The notes: generated by a model not told the origin, from the sequence alone. Shown: positions 1 through 5,035, counted from the first letter of the stretch. The stretch is 5,882 nucleotides of DNA from Chloroflexota bacterium (GCA_016210375.1 JACQUH010000199.1:1-5882), one strand, 5' to 3'. Program-made: numbers and translations.

Positions 1-37
1 AATCGGTGTGATGCGGCTCTGCCGCATCACACCGATT
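1..37. repeat. Perfect 17-bp inverted repeat with 3-nt loop
   Basis: Positions 1-17 and 21-37 are exact reverse complements separated by TCT, so RNA from either strand would fold into a very stable hairpin. No T-tract follows on the plus strand (the next bases are CAAACC), so it is not a typical intrinsic terminator in that direction. The window begins at the repeat, so the arms may extend further left. It could be the end of a mobile or repetitive element, or a bidirectional transcription barrier. Confidence 0.8.
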
Positions 38-42
38 CAAAC

Positions 43-141
43 CAATCCTCTCCCCCTTCCCGTGCGGGAAGAACCTGTCCCTTCTCTACGCTCAGGGCAA
101 GCTCTTGAGCGGAGCGAAGGAGGAAGTCAGAGGGGGTTAGG
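43..141. repeat. Nested imperfect palindromes, REP/MITE-like intergenic repeat
   Basis: Two inner hairpins are visible. The first pairs 56-62 with 65-71 (CTTCCCG/CGGGAAG). The second pairs 80-94 with 106-120, matching at 13 of 15 positions. The outer edges are a C-rich stretch (about 43-60) and a G-rich stretch (about 121-141) that are weakly complementary. No coding capacity is evident. The architecture resembles dispersed intergenic palindromic repeats or small non-autonomous elements, but a second copy would have to be found elsewhere in the genome to prove it. Whether it forms one unit with the 1-37 palindrome is unknown. Confidence 0.45.
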
Positions 142-260
142 TCGGAACCCAATTGGCGGATCATTTTGTATTTGTAAATGACCATCAGTCAGGGGATTGA
201 ATACCACCTACGAGCAAACAGGTCCCCTGCCGGGGTCCTCCGCCCAGAATCCTGGCAATC

Positions 261-269
261 TGCTATAAT
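261..269 (+). promoter_or_regulatory. Extended -10 promoter upstream of typA
   Basis: TGC followed by a consensus TATAAT at 264-269 is a full extended -10 element for the housekeeping sigma factor. The region 17 bp upstream (241-246, CGCCCA) does not resemble a -35 box, as is common when the TG extension is present. Transcription would start near 276 and give typA a leader of about 50 nt. That leader begins almost immediately with the hairpin at 278-295. Confidence 0.65.
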
Positions 270-277
270 GGTCTGTG

Positions 278-301
278 GCTGGCCGTTGGGCCAGCTTTTT
301 T
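278..301 (+). terminator. Intrinsic-terminator-like hairpin in the typA leader
   Basis: GCTGGCC at 278-284 pairs perfectly with GGCCAGC at 289-295 around the loop GTTG, and six T follow at 296-301. This is the classical shape of a Rho-independent terminator. It starts only a few nucleotides after the predicted start site of the 261-269 promoter, so it could stop transcripts arriving from upstream, attenuate typA, or simply act as a stabilising 5' hairpin on the typA mRNA. The sequence alone cannot choose among these. Confidence 0.6.
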
Positions 302-327
302 CCTTACTCTTGAAGGTCCAAGTAGGT

Positions 328-2160
328 ATGCCACAGAATATCCGGAACATCGCCATCATAGCCCACGTTGACCACGGCAAGACTACCCTCGTGGACGCCT
401 TGCTGAAGCAGAGCCACGTCTTCCGGGAGAACCAGCAGGTGGGCGAGTTCATCATGGACATGAACGTCCTGGAGCGGGAGCGGGGCATCACCATCCTGGC
501 CAAGAACACCGCTATCACCTACCTGGGCGTGAAGATCAACGTTATTGACACCCCTGGCCACGCCGACTTCAGCGGCGAGGTGGAACGGGTGCTGAACATG
601 GCCGACGGCTGCCTGCTGGTGGTAGACGCCGTGGACGGCCCCATGCCCCAGACCCGCTTCGTCTTGCAGCACGCCGTCCAGAAGCACTTGAAGCCCATCG
701 TGGTGATCAATAAGATTGACCGGCCCTTCGCCCGGCCCCTCCAGGTCGCGGAGCTGGTCCAGGACCTGTTTCTGGAGCTGGCCACAGACCCAGAGCAGTT
801 GGACTTCCCCATCCTCTACGCCTCCGCTAAGAACGGCTATGCTTTGGCAGGGCTGAAGGACGAACCCCGGAGCATGGCGCCGCTCCTGGACGCCATTCTG
901 AAGCACATCTCCCCTCCGCAAGGTGATCCCAACGGCGGCCTCCAGCTCCTGGTGGCGGCCCTGGACTACGATAGCCACCTGGGGCAGATTGCCGTGGGGC
1001 GCATCGCCCGTGGCAAAGTTTCCGTTGGTGACGTGGTGGCCCGCGTACAGCGGGACGGTGCGACAACGCTTCATCGGATTACCCGTGTCTACATCTTTGA
1101 CGGACTGACCCGCAAGGAGACGCCGGGGGCCGAAGCCGGAGAGATCGTGGCCCTGGCTGGCCTGGAGGTCGCCGCCATCAGCGACACCATTGCCTCAGCA
1201 AACCAGCCGGAGGCCCTGCCTGGCATAGACATTGGCGAGCCGACAGTGCAGATGACCTTTGGCGTCAACACCTCGCCCTTCGCTGGCAGGGAGGGCCGCC
1301 CCCTTACCTCGCGCCAGCTCCGCGACCGCTTGAAGGCGGAGCTTCAGACCAACGTGAGCCTGCGGGTCCAGGACACCGACAGCCCGGAGGTCTTCCTGGC
1401 CTCGGGACGGGGAGAGCTGCATCTGGCCATCCTCATTGAGACCATCCGCCGGGAAGGTTCCGAGATTGAGGTGTCCCGCCCGGAGGCCATTGTGAAGGTG
1501 GTGGACGGGCAGAAGATGGAGCCGTACGAGCTGGTGCTCCTGGACACGCCGGAAGAGTCCATCGGAGTGGTCACCGAGAACCTCGCTTCGCGTTTGGCCC
1601 AGATGACCGATATGCGGAGCGAGAGCCAGGGCCGGACCCACATGGAGTTCAAGATACCTACCCGCGGCCTCATCGGCTTCCGCAGCTTCTTCCTGAAAGC
1701 CACCCATGGCGACGGGGTAATGAACAGCGTCTTCACCGGGTATGAGCCCTACCGTGGCGAGGTGAAAAAGACGCGCTCCGGCGTCATGGTGGCAGCCGAG
1801 ACGGGCATAGCGGTCACCTACGGCCTGAACAATGCCCAGGAACGGGGCATTACCTTTGTGGAGCCGGCAACGCCCGTATACGAAGGGATGCTAGTGGGGG
1901 TGCACTCCCGCGACAACGACATGGTGGTGAACGTCTGCAAGGAGAAGAAGATGACCAACATCCGCTCCTCCACCTCGGACATCGCCATCAAGCTGACGCC
2001 CGCGCTCCTCATGAGCCTGGAGGAGGCCCTGGACTTCGTTGCCGAGGACGAGGTGCTGGAGGTAACGCCCAGGACTCTGCGCATGCGCAAGCGTATCCTC
2101 TCCAACGACGAGCGCTACCGCCAGCACCGGGACAAGGCCCGGGCGATGGTTGCCTCGTAA
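328..2160 (+). CDS. typA: Ribosome-associated translational GTPase TypA/BipA
   Basis: A 610-residue protein, the usual length for TypA/BipA, an EF-G-like GTPase that binds the 70S ribosome and is linked to ribosome assembly and stress or low-temperature growth. All G motifs are present: G1 AHVDHGKT (12-19), G2 RERGITI (50-56), G3 DTPGH (74-78), G4 NKID (128-131) and G5 SAK (166-168). Domain II follows (about 205-300), then the EF-G-like domain III and V regions with RGELHL (361-366), and the TypA-specific C-terminal region with RGLIGFRS (446-453), GYEPYRGEV (471-479) and KKMTNIRSS (540-548). The frame is open back to 178, but the first 50 residues have no family character and cover the promoter and hairpin. 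ATG 328 gives the expected MPQNIRNIAIIAHVDHGKTT start. A GAAGG lies at 312-316 with a rather long 11-nt spacing. It appears monocistronic; no convincing terminator is seen downstream. Confidence 0.96.
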   Translation: MPQNIRNIAIIAHVDHGKTTLVDALLKQSHVFRENQQVGEFIMDMNVLERERGITILAKNTAITYLGVKINVIDTPGHADFSGEVERVLNMADGCLLVVDAVDGPMPQTRFVLQHAVQKHLKPIVVINKIDRPFARPLQVAELVQDLFLELATDPEQLDFPILYASAKNGYALAGLKDEPRSMAPLLDAILKHISPPQGDPNGGLQLLVAALDYDSHLGQIAVGRIARGKVSVGDVVARVQRDGATTLHRITRVYIFDGLTRKETPGAEAGEIVALAGLEVAAISDTIASANQPEALPGIDIGEPTVQMTFGVNTSPFAGREGRPLTSRQLRDRLKAELQTNVSLRVQDTDSPEVFLASGRGELHLAILIETIRREGSEIEVSRPEAIVKVVDGQKMEPYELVLLDTPEESIGVVTENLASRLAQMTDMRSESQGRTHMEFKIPTRGLIGFRSFFLKATHGDGVMNSVFTGYEPYRGEVKKTRSGVMVAAETGIAVTYGLNNAQERGITFVEPATPVYEGMLVGVHSRDNDMVVNVCKEKKMTNIRSSTSDIAIKLTPALLMSLEEALDFVAEDEVLEVTPRTLRMRKRILSNDERYRQHRDKARAMVAS

Positions 2161-2188
2161 GCGGCGTCTTCTCATGAGGAACGGTCGT

Positions 2189-2240
2189 GGGGCAGGGTAG
2201 CGTCTCACCCCTGCGGGCTACGGGCCAGACGCATGACCCC
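2189..2240 (+). repeat. Overlapping, mutually exclusive inverted repeats after typA
   Basis: Several perfect short pairings share bases: GCAGGG 2192-2197 with CCCTGC 2209-2214, GTAGC 2197-2201 with GCTAC 2217-2221, GCGTCT 2200-2205 with AGACGC 2227-2232, and GGGG 2189-2192 with CCCC 2237-2240. At least two competing folds of the typA 3' RNA are therefore possible. There is no T-run, so it is not a canonical terminator, although it could protect the 3' end or mark a factor-dependent stop. Confidence 0.35.
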
Positions 2241-2268
2241 TTGCATCCAAACTGCGCGTGTGCATAAT
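2241..2268 (+). promoter_or_regulatory. Weak candidate promoter for the Mre11-like gene
   Basis: CATAAT at 2263-2268 matches the -10 consensus at five of six positions. TTGCAT at 2241-2246, 16 bp upstream, shares only the TTG with the -35 consensus. Transcription would start near 2275 and leave a long leader of about 200 nt before the Mre11-like reading frame. It is the best plus-strand candidate noticed in the gap, but such matches are common by chance. Confidence 0.25.
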
Positions 2269-2480
2269 AAGGGGAGTCCCAAAGTACCACGTTTGGCAGC
2301 ATCGGGTTGGGGAGACAAACCAGCGGTTCATGAGTTCTTTGTACACGCCATCCTCAACCCTCCTCCTTTCATGGCAGAGGTCTACCGGCCTGACTCTCTT
2401 CGCGCCGCAAGAAGGCACATCTGGTAGGACCCTCGCGACTTGCCCACCCATTCCCCACGTCTTGCACAAGGACAACAGCC

Positions 2481-3188
2481 ATCAATTCACACAGTAGCCG
2501 GAACACGCTGCGCCTTCTCCACGCTGCCGACCTGCATCTCGGCAGCGATGCTTCGCCCGAGGCGGGCCTCCAAGGACTGCAAGCTGTGCAGGACGCCTTG
2601 GACCGCCTTCCAGTTGACGCTCTCCTCATAGCAGGCGACCTCTTTGACGCGCTGACCGTTTCGCCCGAGACGGTTTCCCACACATTTCGTGTCCTCCAGA
2701 GCCTGCGGGTGCCCGTCATTGTGGTGCCAGGCAACCATGACACAGCCCTAACCTCCCCTCTTTTCTCCCAACACCGGTTGACGGGCCGCGTTCAGGTCTT
2801 ACTCAGGCGTGAGGGCGAGCTAGCGAGCGTGGATTCTTTGGGGCTTTCAGTGTGGGGGAGGCCAGTATATGAGCATTCCCCATCCTTCAGACCGTTGGAG
2901 GGCCTGGCGCAGCGGCCCCAAGAAGGATGGTACGTGGCTATGGCTCATGGCCTGGTTATTGAAGGCGCGGCGGCCGCAGGGCGCTCCTCCCCTATTACGC
3001 GAGGGGAGCTGGCTACCGCCGATTGTGACTACGTTGCTCTCGGCCACGTCCACAGTTTTCGCGATGTCACCTGTGGCGGCCCACCTGCCTATTACTCTGG
3101 CGCTCCCTCTGGCGCCCGGAACAGAACAGCCGCCTTGGTAACCCTCAGTCCCGAGGCCGGTGTCTCAGTTGAGGCAGTACATCTATAG
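2481..3188 (+). CDS. Short Mre11/SbcD-like metallophosphoesterase, non-canonical start
   Basis: The frame encodes a calcineurin-like phosphoesterase domain of the Mre11/SbcD type, a two-metal enzyme family that includes DNA exo/endonucleases. Numbering from codon 2481, the motifs are LLHAADLHLGS (D17, H19), GDLFD (52-56), GNHD (84-87), AHG (H156) and GHVH (H189, H191). The product is about 235 residues, whereas SbcD is near 400. It ends soon after the nuclease core and so lacks the usual capping and SbcC-binding parts, and no sbcC lies beside it. The frame is open from 2394, but the first ATG/GTG/TTG codon is GTG 2586, which would remove the essential DxH motif. I place the start tentatively at ATC 2481 because AAGGA (2468-2472) sits 8 nt upstream; CTG 2508 is the alternative. 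A mutated start codon or an assembly error is also possible. Its stop converges on the minus-strand block 21 bp away. Confidence 0.8.
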   Translation: MNSHSSRNTLRLLHAADLHLGSDASPEAGLQGLQAVQDALDRLPVDALLIAGDLFDALTVSPETVSHTFRVLQSLRVPVIVVPGNHDTALTSPLFSQHRLTGRVQVLLRREGELASVDSLGLSVWGRPVYEHSPSFRPLEGLAQRPQEGWYVAMAHGLVIEGAAAAGRSSPITRGELATADCDYVALGHVHSFRDVTCGGPPAYYSGAPSGARNRTAALVTLSPEAGVSVEAVHL

Positions 3189-3209
3189 CAGTGGCCGCGA
3201 CGAACCGCC

Positions 3210-3395
3210 TCAAGGTGAGCCATTCTGCTCCTCCAGCTTTGGCAAACGTTTCGCCTCCTCCCGCAGGCGGTCCAGCACCTCCAGCTTGCGCTTGAAGCTC
3301 ATGCGGGCGCGCCTCTTGCGCAGGGCCTCCTTCTCACGGTAGGCCAGCTCGGCGTAGGTTTTGGAGTCTGGCGGCAAGGGTTTTGGCCTGGTCAT
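3210..3395 (-). CDS. Small charged protein overlapping the nucleotidyltransferase gene
   Basis: A 61-residue, Lys/Arg/Glu-rich protein predicted to be largely helical (about 13-56), with the run KEALRKRRARMSFKRKLEVL at 22-41. Small proteins of this style (charged helix, then a phrase like 'F..KL.iLdrLRe.A') recur from memory beside AbiEii-like nucleotidyltransferase genes, which supports its being real; the function is not known to me. The start at 3395 is favoured because GGAG lies 7 nt upstream and the family-like part follows. The frame remains open further upstream to an ATG at 3437. It overlaps the last 62 nt of the nucleotidyltransferase gene in another frame, implying translational coupling. 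It could act as an antitoxin or substrate-recruiting partner, which is inference. Confidence 0.65.
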   Translation of the reverse strand: MTRPKPLPPDSKTYAELAYREKEALRKRRARMSFKRKLEVLDRLREEAKRLPKLEEQNGSP

Positions 3396-3849
3396 CAAAG
3401 CGCTCCAGCAGGGCGTTGAGCTTGCCTTCGTCTGCATGTTCCAGGAGCTGAAGGATACGAAAGTGGTCTTTGGCCCGGAAGGCCTGAAGGTAGAGCAATA
3501 TGAGATGTCCGCGGGACGGGACTTTCACGCGCACGTCACCAATAGACGTCTTCTGCGCCGTCTCCAGGGTATCACGGTAGAGCGGCTGGCTTGTAGTAGG
3601 GAACAGTTGCACTGGGACGCCGCCGATAAGGTAGTGCATGCCCTCCTGGCCCTGGGCTAGCTGTGCCACCTTTCGGAAGGTGTCCAGGTATTCGGCGTCG
3701 GTGTCCACGAGGATAATGACGTCTAGGTCTTCCGTGAACACGGGTTCCATGTACGCAGTGGCCGCCACCGCGCCGAAGAGGACATAGTCCCGCAGCACGC
3801 CCTGCTTCTTCCACTGGTTGAGCTGCCGGATGGCGTCTTCAAAGGACAT
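3334..3849 (-). CDS. AbiEii-like nucleotidyltransferase
   Basis: A 171-residue protein of the DNA polymerase beta-type nucleotidyltransferase superfamily, in the group annotated as AbiEii/AbiGii toxin-like. The core signature is visible as LFGAVAATAYMEPVFTEDLDV (24-44), with metal-binding D41 and D43 in the TxDxD pattern. The strand GVPVQLFP (77-84) is where a third carboxylate often lies, but here there is Gln81. A conserved-looking RAKDHFRI (125-132) follows in the C-terminal helical region. Members transfer nucleotides to tRNA or protein targets in some toxin-antitoxin systems, but the target here is unknown. Start ATG 3849 is 30 nt after the stop of the proteasome-like gene, with only a weak GGA upstream, suggesting co-transcription. 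The small protein gene overlaps its 3' end, giving a plausible toxin/antitoxin-style pair. Confidence 0.82.
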   Translation of the reverse strand: MSFEDAIRQLNQWKKQGVLRDYVLFGAVAATAYMEPVFTEDLDVIILVDTDAEYLDTFRKVAQLAQGQEGMHYLIGGVPVQLFPTTSQPLYRDTLETAQKTSIGDVRVKVPSRGHLILLYLQAFRAKDHFRILQLLEHADEGKLNALLERFDDQAKTLAARLQNLRRAGLP

Positions 3850-3879
3850 GAGGAAGGATCCACGCAGTGCATGTATTCC

Positions 3880-4563
3880 CTATGACGTGAAGAACAATCG
3901 GCGCTCTCGTTCTTCCCAGGCATCTATTGATTGGAGTTCCGCCTGAATTTGGTCGTCAGACAGTTTCTTAGCACCTGCCTCGCCTACCACCCAAAGCACC
4001 AACGGCTCACCCACGCCCATTGGTTCAACCCCGATGCAAGTGCGCAGTATTCGCAGTGTAACTTGGATACATTTCTGCTGATTCAGGCCGGCTAGGTTTT
4101 TGCCTCCCAGGGTCCGGTATATCGCATAGGCTGTCTTACTACCACTGCCAATCGCGTGGAAGTAGTCATGGTATGAACAGTCGCCAGACAGTTCATGTTC
4201 CAGAATGTGGGGAGACCCTTCCGCCCAGAACGCAGACAGTCCCCAGAGGGGAATCGTCGGACGATTACGATCAGCGATTTCTTTGTATATCTTCTTGAAT
4301 CCTCTATCAATGGCATCCCGAACCAGATCACGCTTGCGAAACATGTTGGAGTGCCACTCGTCATTCACTATGCTGTCCTTCACACGATTTGCCATGCCCA
4401 GAGAACCACTCATACTTATGACTAATGAGTATTGCTTTACTTGAATGGCCTTCTCCACTGTCCATCTGACCTCAGCCACCGTATCGGTAGCCTGAGAGTC
4501 AGAACCCAAAATAACACCGCCCTGAAACTTCAGGGCGGTAATAACGGTCGTTGACGCGGGCAT
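3880..4563 (-). CDS. Proteasome beta/HslV-like N-terminal threonine hydrolase
   Basis: A 227-residue Ntn-hydrolase of the 20S proteasome/HslV type. Counting Thr6 as Thr1, the sequence aligns without gaps to the family: Asp22 takes the place of Asp17, SDSQAT (21-26) matches GDGQAT of HslV, and Lys38 takes the place of Lys33. The strand ALKFQGGVIL (10-19), a MSGSLGMA turn (51-58) and GSGS (139-142) are also typical. A very short propeptide (MPAST, or MPAS if Thr5 is the nucleophile) would need removal. The segment expected to carry Asp166 and Ser169 reads RTCIGVEPMGVGEP (174-187) and appears to lack both. The C-terminal tail (about 199-227) is longer than in HslV. No HslU, Mpa/ARC, Clp or Pup gene is in view, so its unfoldase and target are unknown. 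It starts 3 nt after the Panacea-like stop codon; GGAG at 4573-4576 lies 9 nt upstream. GC content is visibly lower than in the flanking genes. Confidence 0.82.
   Translation of the reverse strand: MPASTTVITALKFQGGVILGSDSQATDTVAEVRWTVEKAIQVKQYSLVISMSGSLGMANRVKDSIVNDEWHSNMFRKRDLVRDAIDRGFKKIYKEIADRNRPTIPLWGLSAFWAEGSPHILEHELSGDCSYHDYFHAIGSGSKTAYAIYRTLGGKNLAGLNQQKCIQVTLRILRTCIGVEPMGVGEPLVLWVVGEAGAKKLSDDQIQAELQSIDAWEERERRLFFTS
4516..4539 (-). repeat. Perfect 11-bp-arm palindrome early in the proteasome-like gene
   Basis: Positions 4516-4526 and 4529-4539 are exact reverse complements with a 2-nt centre, and identical AATAAC hexamers flank it at 4510-4515 and 4540-4545. In the coding direction the hairpin starts 25 nt after the ATG and is followed by the T-rich GTTATTTTGG, resembling an intragenic terminator. 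It encodes the conserved TALKFQGG strand, so it is not an insertion. It could make transcription of the gene depend on translation, or it may be chance. Confidence 0.6.
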
Positions 4564-4566
4564 TCC

Positions 4567-4983
4567 TTAGCGCTCCACGAACATGCTTTGAGTGGCGTAT
4601 TCTGGATAATCCCTGTATACGTCTTTGAGGAGTTGCTCGAAAGGACGAGTTGTGACCCATTCCCTGAGCGTATCCACGCGCTGGAGCATTGCGAGGTCGG
4701 CATTGCCCCGCAACGCACTTGCCAAACGGCAACCTTCTTTTGTCGTACGATAGACACTCCATCCTCGAGCAGTGGGCACTGCCTCTATCAGCCCTTCCTC
4801 CCGCAATGCTTGCAAGTCATCGTATATCTCGAAGCTACAGGGTCCCCAGTTGTACGGAGTAAACTCATACGCTTCGGCTGGAGGCACGCCAGCTTCCTTG
4901 GCGAGCTTGAATAGAGCCTTTTGGACTTGAATGGGTTGGATTTCAGACCCTATGATCAGGAGCAACCAGTCGCGCTTCTCCAT
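4567..4983 (-). CDS. Panacea/YwgA-like winged-helix-type protein
   Basis: A 138-residue soluble protein. Its N-terminal half (about 10-60) has the pattern VQKALFKLA, then YEFTPYNWGPCSFEIYDDLQ and ALREEGLIE, which resembles the 'F..Y.yGP.s.ev..dl..L...GLi' signature of the Panacea/YwgA/DUF4065-like families. A YRTTKEGCRLA segment follows and the C-terminus ends in a helical part with VYRDYPEYATQSMF. Panacea-type proteins act as antitoxins or as adaptors, and the SocA family presents a partner to a protease, which is suggestive beside a peptidase gene; transfer of that role to this protein is inference. Start ATG 4983 is chosen because GGGAGG (4990-4995) lies 6 nt upstream; a GTG at 5049 would add 22 residues of no family character. 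It is the first gene of the block and its stop lies 3 nt before the proteasome-like ATG. Confidence 0.7.
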   Translation of the reverse strand: MEKRDWLLLIIGSEIQPIQVQKALFKLAKEAGVPPAEAYEFTPYNWGPCSFEIYDDLQALREEGLIEAVPTARGWSVYRTTKEGCRLASALRGNADLAMLQRVDTLREWVTTRPFEQLLKDVYRDYPEYATQSMFVER

Positions 4984-4989
4984 GGCTCG

Positions 4990-4995
4990 CCTCCC
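4990..4995 (-). promoter_or_regulatory. Strong Shine-Dalgarno deciding the 4983 start
   Basis: On the minus strand the bases read GGGAGG, 6 nt before ATG 4983. This is the strongest ribosome binding site noted in the window and argues against the longer GTG 5049 start. Confidence 0.7.
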
Positions 4996-5005
4996 TTTTA
5001 CGTCA

Positions 5006-5035
5006 ATAATAGAACAGGCCCACCACGTTGGGCAA
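5006..5035 (-). promoter_or_regulatory. Candidate promoter and operator for the four-gene block
   Basis: On the minus strand TTGCCC (5035-5030) and TATTAT (5011-5006) are separated by 18 bp, with start expected near 4999, giving a leader of about 16 nt that just includes the GGGAGG site. An inverted repeat GCCCA/TGGGC (5018-5022 and 5029-5033, 6-nt centre) covers the -35 box and spacer, where a repressor would block polymerase. Alternatively the same hairpin followed by a T-rich stretch might be a weak terminator for the upstream aminopeptidase gene. Confidence 0.4.

Larger units (their letters stand above)
2161..2480. other. Intergenic region without a supported gene
   Basis: This 320-bp stretch separates typA from the Mre11-like gene. 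Short open frames exist on both strands (for example 2233-2427 plus and 2218-2475 minus), but their products have no recognisable motif, and none has a clear ribosome binding site. It contains overlapping inverted repeats at 2189-2240 and a weak promoter candidate at 2241-2268. No tRNA, riboswitch or CRISPR pattern was recognised. Confidence 0.6.

Noticed and set aside
1..145. CRISPR array or tRNA at the left edge
   Set aside because: The repeats are nested palindromes rather than regularly spaced direct repeats, and no cloverleaf can be drawn.
178..327. N-terminal extension of TypA from ATG 178
   Set aside because: It covers a consensus promoter and a terminator-like hairpin, and the 50 residues have no family resemblance; ATG 328 gives the normal TypA start.
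304..1074. Long minus-strand open frame opposite typA
   Set aside because: Low-complexity His/Gln/Val-rich product typical of the antisense of a GC-rich gene; the plus strand encodes a complete conserved GTPase.
2218..2475. Minus-strand open frame in the typA to Mre11-like gap
   Set aside because: Product shows no recognisable motif, and no good ribosome binding site was seen.
2586..3188. Mre11-like gene starting at GTG 2586
   Set aside because: This start would delete the essential DxH motif, which is intact in frame just upstream.
3880..4563. Calling the hydrolase true HslV or PrcB
   Set aside because: It is longer than HslV, lacks the Asp166/Ser169 region and has no HslU nearby; it has a much shorter propeptide than PrcB and no alpha subunit or Pup genes are in view.
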